A stretch of DNA of 44,934 nucleotides from Oscillospiraceae bacterium (GTDB lineage: Bacteria > Bacillota > Clostridia > Oscillospirales > CAG-272). The stretch is from positions 1 through 44,934 of the forward strand of contig SVTP01000019.1 in the NCBI GenBank assembly GCA_015063725.1, written 5' to 3'. This document shows, one piece after another, positions 1 through 6,770 of this stretch (within the stretch, counting starts at the first letter, position 1; every line of letters begins with the position of its first letter). The position numbers and the translations under genes are program-made. The notes under the pieces are model-generated. The model had not been told where the DNA came from and did no database searches. It saw nothing but the letters and a program-made list of their open reading frames with translations.

Positions 1-1
1 T

Positions 2-316
2 ATCATCGGCTACGCTCCTTGCGAAATGCACGGTATTAAGGGCACCATGCAGAACTGCCAGCTCGAAATGAAGAAGGCTGTTGAGGCAGGTTATTGGCAG
101 ATGTTCCGCTATAACCCCACTCTCGAGTCCAACAAGCTCTCCATCGACTCTAAGGCTCCTACCGCTGACTACGTAGAGTTCATTAAGTCCGAGGCTCGTT
201 ACGCTCGTCTCGCTCAGTCCTTCCCCGAAAGAGCTGCTGACCTCTTCCAAAAGGCTGAAACCAACGCAAAAGCAAAATATGAAAGACTGCTCAAAATGGG
301 CAAGCTTTATGAATAA
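2..316 (+). CDS. nifJ: pyruvate:ferredoxin (flavodoxin) oxidoreductase, C-terminal fragment
   Basis: The window opens inside this gene; 104 residues and the stop are visible, about 9% of the usual ~1170-residue single-chain enzyme. The reading frame is open from base 2. The visible part (APCEMHGIKGTMQNCQLEMK, then GYWQMFRYNP, then APTADYVEFIKSEARYARL) is the conserved C-terminal end of the thiamine-pyrophosphate domain of pyruvate:ferredoxin oxidoreductase. The enzyme oxidises pyruvate to acetyl-CoA and CO2 and reduces ferredoxin, the central fermentative step in Clostridia; the acetyl-CoA could feed the acetate kinase encoded at 15.3-16.5 kb. A hairpin repeat begins 16 bp after the stop. Upstream domains and promoter lie outside the window. 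Confidence 0.93.
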   Translation: MIGYAPCEMHGIKGTMQNCQLEMKKAVEAGYWQMFRYNPTLESNKLSIDSKAPTADYVEFIKSEARYARLAQSFPERAADLFQKAETNAKAKYERLLKMGKLYE

Positions 317-331
317 TAATTTGTAAAGAAC

Positions 332-395
332 TGCGGGGGAACCTTTTTCGCGAAAAAGGTTCCCCCGCACCCCTTCCAAAAAGCACTCGCACGAA
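332..395 (+). repeat. Three-arm hairpin repeat, copy 1 (TTTTTCG type)
   Basis: A perfect 38-bp palindrome at 332-369 (half-site TGCGGGGGAACCTTTTTCG) is followed by a tail containing CCCCTTCCAAAAAGCACTC. It lies 16 bp after the nifJ stop, palindrome side toward the gene. Related copies lie at 3651, 18272, 19573, 30311, 32007, 34365, 35109, 37381 and 38273. The tail resembles the mirror image of the right arm. Confidence 0.9.
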
Positions 396-472
396 CAAGG
401 CTAAATAGAATCGTTAGTTTGCGGATGTGTAATATAATTAAATTAATAAATGAGAATTTGTAGGAGAGCGAT

Positions 473-835
473 ATGAGACTCAAGAACATTCTGATTGTTG
501 TGAAAGACATAGAAAAATCGAGAAAATTCTATCAAGATTTGTTTGGCATAGAGATGGTGCTTGATAATGACGGCAATATGATTTTAACGGAAGGTCTTGT
601 CCTTCAAGACGAGAAAATATGGAGATCGTTTTTAGATAGAGATATTATCCCAAAAAGCAACTCTTGCGAACTGTATTTTGAGGAGCAGGACATTGAAGCA
701 TTTGTTGAAAAATTGGAAAGACTGTATCCCTCTATTGAATATGTAAACCGTCTTATGACACATAGCTGGGGGCAACGAGTAATCCGATTTTACGATTTGG
801 ACGGTAACTTAATTGAAGTCGGAACACCGATATAA
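473..835 (+). CDS. VOC-superfamily (glyoxalase/bleomycin-resistance-like) protein
   Basis: A 120-residue protein with the two beta-alpha-beta-beta-beta halves of the vicinal-oxygen-chelate fold: residues 1-48 (LKNILIVVKDIEKSRKFYQD opening) and about 65-118 (CELYFEEQDIEAFVEKL, ending VIRFYDLDGNLIEVGTPI). The terminal NLIEVG glutamate is a usual metal ligand position, but the usual first-strand His is Asn5 here, so metal binding is uncertain. Family members include glyoxalases, antibiotic-binding resistance proteins and dioxygenases; the substrate cannot be assigned. An AGGAG ribosome site precedes the ATG by about 6 bases. The gene is more AT-rich than nifJ and stands alone between repeats, consistent with an accessory, possibly acquired, gene. 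Confidence 0.8.
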   Translation: MRLKNILIVVKDIEKSRKFYQDLFGIEMVLDNDGNMILTEGLVLQDEKIWRSFLDRDIIPKSNSCELYFEEQDIEAFVEKLERLYPSIEYVNRLMTHSWGQRVIRFYDLDGNLIEVGTPI

Positions 836-1006
836 CTAACAAATTCCAATTTGTTTGCGATAATCGTTTGCTTTCGGGGCGTCGAGGACGTCGCCCCCTA
901 CAAATATTGTTTTCCCTTTGCGAATGAACTCTCTTAGCGGATAGGGTCTCGCAGGCGCCACCAAGACCCTGCTCGCTAAGAGAGTTCTTGAGTTATAATG
1001 TAAAAA
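836..1006. repeat. Intergenic repeat mosaic
   Basis: Two small inverted repeats: a GGGGCGTCGAGGACGTCGCC hairpin near 876-899 (member of the GTAGGG-type hairpin family) and a 62-bp element at 926-987 with 14-bp inverted ends (GAACTCTCTTAGCG) enclosing AGGGTCT and AGACCCT. Pieces of the second element recur near 18425, 30560, 34520 and 34908. No coding potential beyond chance. Confidence 0.75.
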
Positions 1007-1036
1007 TTGATAAAAATTCAGCGAGGTGATGGATGT

Positions 1037-1642
1037 ATGAATGCTACCTTTCAAATAAACGGATTGGTGATTGAAACCGAGCGCTTGCTATTGCGTCCGT
1101 TTGCGCCTTCGGATCTGTGTGACTTTTATGAATACGCCTCTGTAGAAGGTGTTGGCGAAATGGCAGGTTGGAAGCACCACGAAAGCATTGAAAAATCACA
1201 AGAGATTTTGGATGTTTTTATAAAAGAAGACAAAACCTTTGCCATCGTCCTCAAAGAAAATAACAAGGTGATTGGTTCTTTGGGAATTGAAAAATACGGC
1301 ATGGAGCACGCCTTGACCGAGTTTGACGGCTACCAAGGACGAGAAATCGGCTATGTTTTGAGCAAATCCTATTGGGGAAAAGGTCTTATGCCCGAGGCGG
1401 TGCGCGCCGTTATTCGGTATTTGTTTGACGACTTACATTTTGACTTTTTGCTTTGCGGATATTATGATTTTAACATTCAATCAAAAAAAGTGCAAGAAAA
1501 ATGCGGCTTCAAGCCTTACAGAAAGCTTGTAATGGACACGCGTATGGGAACGGCCGAACCGGGGGTTTTGAACCTTTTGATAAACCCCGACAAAAACATC
1601 TCCTTTGTTTTTTCGCATCCCGAAACGTTGATTTATCAATGA
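1037..1642 (+). CDS. GNAT-family N-acetyltransferase (RimJ/RimL-like)
   Basis: A 201-residue acetyltransferase. Early ETERLLLRPFAPSDLCDFYEY is the typical opening of the RimJ/RimL-type GNAT group; the acetyl-CoA-binding region is IGYVLSKSYWGKGLMPEAVRAVIRYLF, whose WGKG is the Q/RxxGxG/A-like motif; NIQSKKVQEKCGFKPY is the usual motif-B end. Such enzymes acetylate amino groups of proteins or small molecules; the target here is unknown. I start at the ATG at 1037 because AGGTGAT lies 6 bases before it; an in-frame TTG at 1007 would add ten residues but has no ribosome site. The last ~18 residues (ISFVFSHPETLIYQ) extend past the fold. A single-gene unit between repeats and an XRE gene. Confidence 0.85.
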   Translation: MNATFQINGLVIETERLLLRPFAPSDLCDFYEYASVEGVGEMAGWKHHESIEKSQEILDVFIKEDKTFAIVLKENNKVIGSLGIEKYGMEHALTEFDGYQGREIGYVLSKSYWGKGLMPEAVRAVIRYLFDDLHFDFLLCGYYDFNIQSKKVQEKCGFKPYRKLVMDTRMGTAEPGVLNLLINPDKNISFVFSHPETLIYQ

Positions 1643-1679
1643 TGCAACCAAAAGCAAAAAGAACAAAGCTTCAAATCCC

Positions 1680-1720
1680 CCCACCGTTGGTCTATTTCGC
1701 CCTACTAAACCAACGGTGGG
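1680..1720. promoter_or_regulatory. 12-bp inverted repeat upstream of XRE gene
   Basis: CCCACCGTTGGT (1680-1691) and ACCAACGGTGGG (1709-1720) are perfectly complementary across a 17-base loop. No T-run follows on the plus strand, so a terminator is less likely than an operator or a structured leader. It lies 50 bp before the XRE start at 1770, with a TATACT box at about 1743-1748. Confidence 0.5.
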
Positions 1721-1769
1721 TGTACTTTACAGAAAATAATTGTTATACTGTATGTGAAAGGAGGCGCCT

Positions 1770-2378
1770 ATGAATCAAATCAAAATAGGAAAATTTATTG
1801 CCGATTGCAGAAAGCAAGTCAATTTGACGCAAATGCAGTTGGCAGAAAAACTCGGCATCACCGACAAAGCAGTATCCAAATGGGAAAGAGGCATTGCTAT
1901 GCCTGATACGTCCATTATGCTTGAGTTGTGTGATATCTTGCACATCAGTGTAAATGAATTACTTTGTGGGGAGAAAATCAGTATGGAAAACAACAACCAA
2001 AAAAATGAAGAGCTTATGCTCGCTATGGCAAAAGAATTGGAAAAAAAGAGTAAAACCGTGTGGACTTCGATGTGGGCTATTATGATTGTCAGTATGACCG
2101 CCCTTTTGGCAGGCATCTTTACTGTCGCATTCCTCGTTCCCGAGGGGCCGCTCATGGCAGTTTTGATGATTGCCCTTTGCGTTGTGTTCTTAATTCCTTG
2201 TTTTTATGCGGTGAGACTCGAGGTGAGCGTAGGTGCTTACAAGTGCAAAAAATGCGGCACCGAAATTGTACCTACCTATAAGGAAGCGATGATGGCACTG
2301 CACCGCGGCTTTACCCGTCACCTATATTGCCCTACCTGCGGCAAGCGCACTTGGTGCAAAAAAGTGTTGAAAAAATAA
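1770..2378 (+). CDS. XRE-family regulator with two membrane segments and zinc ribbon
   Basis: A 202-residue protein. Residues 4-67 form a helix-turn-helix of the XRE/Cro type (IADCRKQVNLTQMQLAEKLG, then AVSKWERG). After a short linker two hydrophobic segments lie at about 100-121 and 127-148, followed by a small zinc ribbon with Cys159/Cys162 and Cys187/Cys190. This layout (DNA-binding head, membrane hairpin, zinc ribbon) is common in Clostridia and suggests a regulator that senses the membrane or envelope, but the signal is unknown. An AAAGGAGG site precedes the ATG. A perfect 12-bp inverted repeat (1680-1720) upstream may be its operator. A rho-independent terminator follows directly at 2383, so it is transcribed as a single gene. 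Confidence 0.85.
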   Translation: MNQIKIGKFIADCRKQVNLTQMQLAEKLGITDKAVSKWERGIAMPDTSIMLELCDILHISVNELLCGEKISMENNNQKNEELMLAMAKELEKKSKTVWTSMWAIMIVSMTALLAGIFTVAFLVPEGPLMAVLMIALCVVFLIPCFYAVRLEVSVGAYKCKKCGTEIVPTYKEAMMALHRGFTRHLYCPTCGKRTWCKKVLKK

Positions 2379-2382
2379 AATG

Positions 2383-2415
2383 AAAAAGGAGAGACGTTTT
2401 GTCTCTCCTTTTTTG
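2383..2415 (+). terminator. rho-independent terminator
   Basis: AAAAAGGAGAGAC, loop GTTTT, then GTCTCTCCTTTTTT; begins 5 bases after the XRE stop at 2378. Confidence 0.9.
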
Positions 2416-2418
2416 TAT

Positions 2419-2600
2419 GCGATATGCGTTTGCTTTCGGGACGTCGAGGCGCCGTCCCCTACCGGCTGGTTGTTTATACTCAAAAATTCGTTGCTTTTCG
2501 GACCGTCGGGGACGCCGGTCCCTACAAAGTTTGTGTATGCCATTGTAGGGACCGACGTCCTCGGCGGTCCGTTTTTTTCATCAGACAATATTAAAATTGG
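2419..2600. repeat. GTAGGG-type hairpin repeats (three units)
   Basis: Three short hairpins in a row: a CGGGACGTCGAGGCGCCGTC unit (about 2437-2463), a GGACCGTCGGGGACGCCGGT unit (about 2500-2525) and an inverted GTAGGGACCGACGTCCTCGG unit (about 2546-2575). Each is 25-30 bp, has a GTAGGG or CCCTAC end and recurs in other gaps of the window. The spurious protein they encode is not a gene. Confidence 0.75.
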
Positions 2601-2680
2601 AGTTTTCTATTTACTTTTTCGCGGATATGTGCTATAATCAAATTGATGAGTAAAAATGCATCAAGAAATGAGGTTTTCTT

Positions 2681-3298
2681 ATGTTCCATTATTATAAGGT
2701 TATACACAAATATAAATTAGATAATGAAGATGAGACGAAAGAAATCGGTGTTTTTTCATCACAAGAAAGAGCGCTTGAGGCAATAGATAAAGTAAAGAGC
2801 AAGCCCGGGTTTGCTGAATATCAAGATGGTTTCACAATAGAAAAATTTTTCAAACTATCAAAACCTCTATTTCTCAATAATGTTTTTTGGAGCGACGGAT
2901 TTGATACATATTATTTCAATCGAAAATCCAATGTCATTTGTTGCGACAGAGAAAAAGACTTAATGAAGCATTTTGCTTTTTTATTAACCGAGCACAATTT
3001 TAAGTTTGATAAGCTTGAGCTGGGTGACATGGTTGATGAAAACGGAAAGCTTTGGTTTTACGGCCCATATAATTGCTACTATTTTTACAACGACAAGGTA
3101 TGTATTAATTTTATGAATTTGGTGCAAAGAGGCGATTGGTTCGTGTATATGACCAAAGAGGTGCTTTCCGATCAAAACCTTATTAATAAAGGGAAAGAAG
3201 CCCCCGAAGAATTATGGTACAGGTGGCCATTGCTTGCAGCGGCGATAAAAGAAGAGCTTGCAAAAAGCAATTCAATTTTTGGCATTCCATTGGATTGA
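2681..3298 (+). CDS. unknown protein with DUF7336-like N-terminus
   Basis: A 205-residue soluble protein. The first ~55 residues (YYKVIHKYKLDNEDETKEIG, then VFSSQERALEAIDKVKSKPG, then FAEYQDGFTIEKFF) match the pattern of a small domain I know as DUF7336, found in many bacterial proteins of unknown role, often in polymorphic or immunity-like loci. Residues 70-205 (aromatic-rich, with WFYGPYNCYYFYNDKVCINF) are not recognised. No signal peptide or membrane segment. The gene is distinctly AT-rich compared with flanking metabolic genes and sits alone between repeats, consistent with acquisition. Ribosome site is weak; the ATG at 2681 gives a full domain. A terminator follows at 3332. Confidence 0.7.
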   Translation: MFHYYKVIHKYKLDNEDETKEIGVFSSQERALEAIDKVKSKPGFAEYQDGFTIEKFFKLSKPLFLNNVFWSDGFDTYYFNRKSNVICCDREKDLMKHFAFLLTEHNFKFDKLELGDMVDENGKLWFYGPYNCYYFYNDKVCINFMNLVQRGDWFVYMTKEVLSDQNLINKGKEAPEELWYRWPLLAAAIKEELAKSNSIFGIPLD

Positions 3299-3331
3299 TA
3301 TCAATGTGCTTAAAATAATCAATTGATCTAT

Positions 3332-3364
3332 AAAACACCCCATCGGTTTTCGATGGGGTGTTTT
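3332..3364 (+). terminator. rho-independent terminator
   Basis: AAAACACCCCATCG, loop GTTTT, CGATGGGGTGTTTT; follows the 205-residue unknown gene by 33 bp. Confidence 0.88.
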
Positions 3365-3712
3365 GTTTGCGATAGTCGTTTGTTTTCGGGACGTCGAAGG
3401 CGCCGTCCCCTACCGGTTATTGTTTGCTCTCTATAATTTCTTAATTCTCGGACCGTCGAGGACGCCGGTCCCTACAAGGAAAAACAAAAATTTTGTAGGG
3501 ACCGACCTCCCGGGCGGTCCGTGTTACCGCGCAACAACTCTCTTATTTTGTAGGGTCTCGGTGGCCCCTACAAAATTGCGACAGCCAAAGCGAGGTTCCA
3601 CCTCGCGTCGACTGTCTATCCGTTTGTTTGGAGTTTTCTTTTGATATTTTTGTTAGAGAGTTCTTGAAAGGGGCGTGGGGGAAACTTCTTTTAAGAAGTT
3701 TCCCCCACATAA
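3365..3712. repeat. Intergenic repeat mosaic ending in three-arm hairpin copy 2
   Basis: This gap holds no gene. It contains GTAGGG-type hairpins at about 3388-3415, 3450-3475 and 3494-3522; a composite unit from about 3549 (GTAGGGTCTCGGTGGCCCCT, then AGCCAAAGCGAGG) that matches 38170-38235 closely; and the three-arm hairpin at 3651-3708 (reverse orientation, arm GTGGGGGAAACTTCTT, tail CTTGAAAGGGG on the left). The palindrome ends 18 bp from the nagA stop. The two composites at 3549-3708 and 38170-38329 are nearly the same ~160-bp unit, both downstream of minus-strand genes. Confidence 0.8.
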
Positions 3713-3726
3713 AATTCGTTCTTCAA

Positions 3727-4893
3727 TTAAACAATCTGCTTTCCTCTAACGAAAACGTGTTGCATGTTGATGTTCTCGTCGAAGATGACGATGTCGGCAT
3801 CCTTGCCGGCGTCGAGGGTTCCCTTGGTGGAGCACTTTGCCATCTTGGCGGGTGTTTCGGAAGCCATCTTAACGGCATCCACGAGGGGGATGCCTGCGGC
3901 AACCATGGTGCGCACAAGGCGGTCGGTGGTAGCAACGCTGCCTGCGAAGGCTTGTCCGTCGAGCATCCAAGCCACGCCGCGCTCTATGCGGCAAGGAAGT
4001 CCGTTATCAAGCTTTCCAAGAACGGTCTCGATGCCCTCGGGCATACCTGCACCGCGCATAGCATCGGTAACGAGGGCGGTTCTGTCCGCTCCCTTGAGCT
4101 TGTAGACCATTTGCAAGAGCTCGTAAGGCAGGTGCATGCCGTCGGCAATGATCTCTACAGTGATGTCGTCCGAGAGATATGCGGCTTCGATTGCGCCTGC
4201 AATACGCATACCGTTAACTCTTTCTACACCCTTCATGCAGGAGTAGAAGTGCGTCATGTGCGTGTAGCCGTTCTCGGCTGCCTCCAGCATTTGGCGGCAG
4301 TTAGCATCGGTGTGCGCAGCGGCAACAGAAATGCCGCGCGCGGTGAGCGCCTTTGCAAAGGCATAGCCCTTGTCGCGCTCGGGAGCAACGCTCCAACGAA
4401 CGATGTCGTCGGTTGCATTGAGAAATCTCTCGTACTCTGCGGGATCGGGATCACGCACGTAGCGAGGATCCTGCGCACCCTTTTGCGAGAGGGCGAAATA
4501 GGGACCTTCCATGTGCAGACCGATAAAGTCGGAGCCGAGGCGGTCCTTTTCTTTGATCGCCTTGTAGGAACGGAACATCTCAAGCGTAGCTTCAAACTCG
4601 CCCGAGGTTGCCGTAGGACACATAGCGGTGGTGCCGTGCTTTGCATGGAATGCAGCCGCGCCTTCGAATGCTTCCTCTGTTCCGTCGAGGAAGTCGTATC
4701 CGCCGCCGCCGTGCAGGTGCAGATCAATAAAGCCTGCCGAGACGTAGTTGCCCTTGGCATCGATTACTTGGTCGGGCATGCCGAGCTTTTCGGCTTCGCA
4801 GGGACAAAGGATCTTGCCGTCGGCAAACCAGAGTTCGCCCTCGGTGATCTTGCCGTCCTTAATGATGCGGCCATTGATAATTTGTGTCATCAT
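3727..4893 (-). CDS. nagA: N-acetylglucosamine-6-phosphate deacetylase
   Basis: A 388-residue amidohydrolase that removes the acetyl group from GlcNAc-6-phosphate, giving glucosamine-6-phosphate and acetate in the cytoplasm. The metal-binding HLHG is at 59-62, HMEGPY with the metal ligand Glu129 at 127-132, AAHTDA with His194, THFYSCMKG with His215 and the catalytic-base region TDAM with Asp277. Length matches the family (~380). The start overlaps the end of the nagB-like gene by 4 bp (ATGA), so the two are translationally coupled in one minus-strand operon. The downstream product of this step is the substrate expected for its neighbour. A three-arm hairpin repeat sits 18 bp after the stop and may end the transcript. 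Confidence 0.95.
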   Translation of the reverse strand: MMTQIINGRIIKDGKITEGELWFADGKILCPCEAEKLGMPDQVIDAKGNYVSAGFIDLHLHGGGGYDFLDGTEEAFEGAAAFHAKHGTTAMCPTATSGEFEATLEMFRSYKAIKEKDRLGSDFIGLHMEGPYFALSQKGAQDPRYVRDPDPAEYERFLNATDDIVRWSVAPERDKGYAFAKALTARGISVAAAHTDANCRQMLEAAENGYTHMTHFYSCMKGVERVNGMRIAGAIEAAYLSDDITVEIIADGMHLPYELLQMVYKLKGADRTALVTDAMRGAGMPEGIETVLGKLDNGLPCRIERGVAWMLDGQAFAGSVATTDRLVRTMVAAGIPLVDAVKMASETPAKMAKCSTKGTLDAGKDADIVIFDENINMQHVFVRGKQIV

Positions 4894-5654
4894 AACAGCT
4901 TTGCACCGCTGTCGGGATCGCAGTACATGACTGCGTTATCGTGCAGACGCATGATGGTTGCGGGAACGTCTGCGCTGATTTCTGCATTGACGGTGTTGTA
5001 AACTGCCTCTGCCTTGGTTGCGGCAGGAACGGTGCAGATCATCACCTTTGCTGCGGTGAGCGAGGGGATGGTGAGCGTAAATGCGTGCGTGGGCACGTCA
5101 TCAAGGGTTGCAAAGCAGCCGTCGTGTACCTGCTGGTTGCGGCAGGTCTCGTCCAGAGGAACGAGCTTGACCTTTTTGGGATCGTTAAAGTCTGCTACCC
5201 AAGGATCGTTGAACGCGATGTGTGCGTTCTCACCGATGCCGAGGAAAACGATATCGGTGGGATACTTGGTGAGCAGCTCGCCGTATCTCAGACATTCTGC
5301 TTCGGGATCGGGATTGTCGCCGCCAACGTAGTGAACCTCACCAAAGGGCAGCTTGCCAAATACGTGCTCATACAGATAGTAACCAAAGCTTTCCTTCTTT
5401 TCCTTGGGGAAGCCAACGTACTCGTCCATGTGGAAAGCGCGGCAACGTGTCCAGTCGATGTCGGGCTCTTGGAAGAGAGCTGCCAGGGTATCGTTCTGCG
5501 AGGGAGCAGCGGCAAAAATAATGTTTACCCACTCTTGCTTTGCAAGCAGCTCGCGGATAGCGTTTGCACCGTCGCGTGCGGCATCTTGACCTGCAAGTGC
5601 GCGGTTTTCAAAAATTCTGACGGTGAGTTTATCTTTGATAATTTGTTTCAACAT
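4890..5654 (-). CDS. nagB: glucosamine-6-phosphate deaminase-like protein (divergent NagB)
   Basis: A 254-residue member of the NagB/6-phosphogluconolactonase fold, expected to convert glucosamine-6-phosphate to fructose-6-phosphate and ammonia. FHMDEYVG (residues 74-81) holds the conserved Asp77-Glu78. The second signature reads GIGENAHIAFNDP (139-151): the position of the E. coli catalytic Asp141 is Asn143 and that of Glu148 is Asp150, while the His is kept (His145). I know this GEN(G/A)HIAFNDP form from a separate NagB-like lineage that often travels with Gfo/Idh/MocA dehydrogenases, as here. Deaminase activity is therefore likely from context (4-bp overlap with nagA) but not certain; a related isomerase or lactonase reaction is possible. 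The ribosome site (GAAAGG) is weak. Confidence 0.8.
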   Translation of the reverse strand: MLKQIIKDKLTVRIFENRALAGQDAARDGANAIRELLAKQEWVNIIFAAAPSQNDTLAALFQEPDIDWTRCRAFHMDEYVGFPKEKKESFGYYLYEHVFGKLPFGEVHYVGGDNPDPEAECLRYGELLTKYPTDIVFLGIGENAHIAFNDPWVADFNDPKKVKLVPLDETCRNQQVHDGCFATLDDVPTHAFTLTIPSLTAAKVMICTVPAATKAEAVYNTVNAEISADVPATIMRLHDNAVMYCDPDSGAKLL

Positions 5655-5699
5655 AAGTCGTAAAACCTTTCTTTTTGTGTTACGAATAACGCCGTTTAC

Positions 5700-5855
5700 A
5701 ACGGCTACACCTCATCAGTCACCTATCGGTGACAGCTTCCCCTCAAGGGGAAGCCTTTTGTTAGTTGCACCGTCGAACTTGCTTTAGCCTTCCCCTTGAG
5801 GGGAAGGTGGCGAGTTTACGAGCCGGATGAGGTGACGGATGCGCAGCATCCGCTA
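5700..5855. repeat. Pair of CCTTCCCC palindrome repeats
   Basis: Two 20-bp palindromes, GCTTCCCCTCAAGGGGAAGC (5735-5754) and CCTTCCCCTTGAGGGGAAGG (5788-5807), lie in inverted arrangement with flanks CACCTCATC and GATGAGGTGACGGATG. The same family recurs at 20354, 28219, 28327 (variant), 43971 and 44079. The unit sits between the Gfo/Idh gene and nagB in what otherwise looks like one operon. Confidence 0.85.
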
Positions 5856-5867
5856 ATTGGATAGTAT

Positions 5868-6737
5868 TTATACGGGCAAAATGCGTACAGGCTCGATCTT
5901 GCCGGATCGCAGGGATCTCTCCAGTGCTTCGAGAATGAAAACGGGACGGATAAAATCGTCGTAGCTTTCTTTCATCGCGCCACCTGCAAGCAGGTCGTGC
6001 ATATCGTCGAGCTGACGCTCAAACGCATAGGAATGAAGCTCGCATGGCTCGCTGAAGATGCCGTTTTCAGCATAGACGGTGGCGGCAAAATGTCCACCGG
6101 CAGATACGTAAGAGCCCGTGATGGGATAATCGCGGTAATTTGCTACAATGCCAACGTCACGCCCCTGTCTCACAGCACTCACCTCAAGGACGTCACCGCC
6201 AAAGAGAGTGATCATCATTTGCACAAGGTGCGGTGTGTAAAAATAGAAGCCGCCATATGGACTGTCGATCTCGATCGGTGCGCAAAGATTGCCGCCGTGA
6301 ATGATGCCGATCTCGCCACTTTTGATCTTCTCGGAAAGTGCAACAACCCCATTCAAAAACTTGCCAACGGAGCTGCCGCAAATGCGGACACCGTTCTTTT
6401 GCGCATCGCGCATAAAGGCAACCGCCTCTTCCCCACTGATGGTAACGGGCTTATCGATGAACATCGGGATGCCCGAGGACAGATAGGGCTTTGCATATTT
6501 GTAGTGGTTGTCACCATGGCGCGCCGTGATCATAATGCCGTCTACCTTGCCCACGAGCTCGTCATAGCTTCCCATTACGGGAACGCCAAACTCCTCGTGT
6601 AGCTTGCGCGCGGCATCAGCGTCATCGGAATAAATGCCGATGACGCTGATATCGGGGTGTCTCCCCTTTTTGTAGATCTGGCGCAAAAAGCTGTTGGCAT
6701 GGGTGTTCTCACACCCCAATATCGCAACTTTATACAT
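5868..6737 (-). CDS. Gfo/Idh/MocA-family oxidoreductase
   Basis: A 289-residue NAD(P)-dependent sugar dehydrogenase-type protein. The N-terminal Rossmann half begins VAILGCENTHANSFLRQ, an unusual version of the GxGxxG loop (GCENTH) seen in a subgroup of this family; IDKPVT at 94-99 is the EKP motif with Asp in place of Glu. The C-terminal half (about 120-289) is the substrate-binding alpha/beta domain and is shorter than average. The substrate is unknown; the setting with a second Gfo/Idh gene 33 bp upstream and nagBA downstream points to oxidation or epimerisation of an amino sugar or its derivative. The ribosome site is GGAG. Confidence 0.85.
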   Translation of the reverse strand: MYKVAILGCENTHANSFLRQIYKKGRHPDISVIGIYSDDADAARKLHEEFGVPVMGSYDELVGKVDGIMITARHGDNHYKYAKPYLSSGIPMFIDKPVTISGEEAVAFMRDAQKNGVRICGSSVGKFLNGVVALSEKIKSGEIGIIHGGNLCAPIEIDSPYGGFYFYTPHLVQMMITLFGGDVLEVSAVRQGRDVGIVANYRDYPITGSYVSAGGHFAATVYAENGIFSEPCELHSYAFERQLDDMHDLLAGGAMKESYDDFIRPVFILEALERSLRSGKIEPVRILPV

Positions 6738-6770
6738 TCAAAATCTCCGTGTAGAGGGATTTCCTCCAAA

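Noticed and set aside
332-395. Antiparallel pairing of the repeat tail with the left arm (ordinary attenuator)
   Set aside because: The tail runs in the same direction as the complement of the left arm, so normal antiparallel pairing is not possible beyond a few bases.
836-1054. Minus-strand frame of 72 codons overlapping the GNAT start
   Set aside because: Made of repeat sequence, no ribosome site, overlaps a supported gene start.
3628-5001. 457-codon open frame on the plus strand
   Set aside because: Antisense of nagA and part of nagB, both with clear catalytic motifs.
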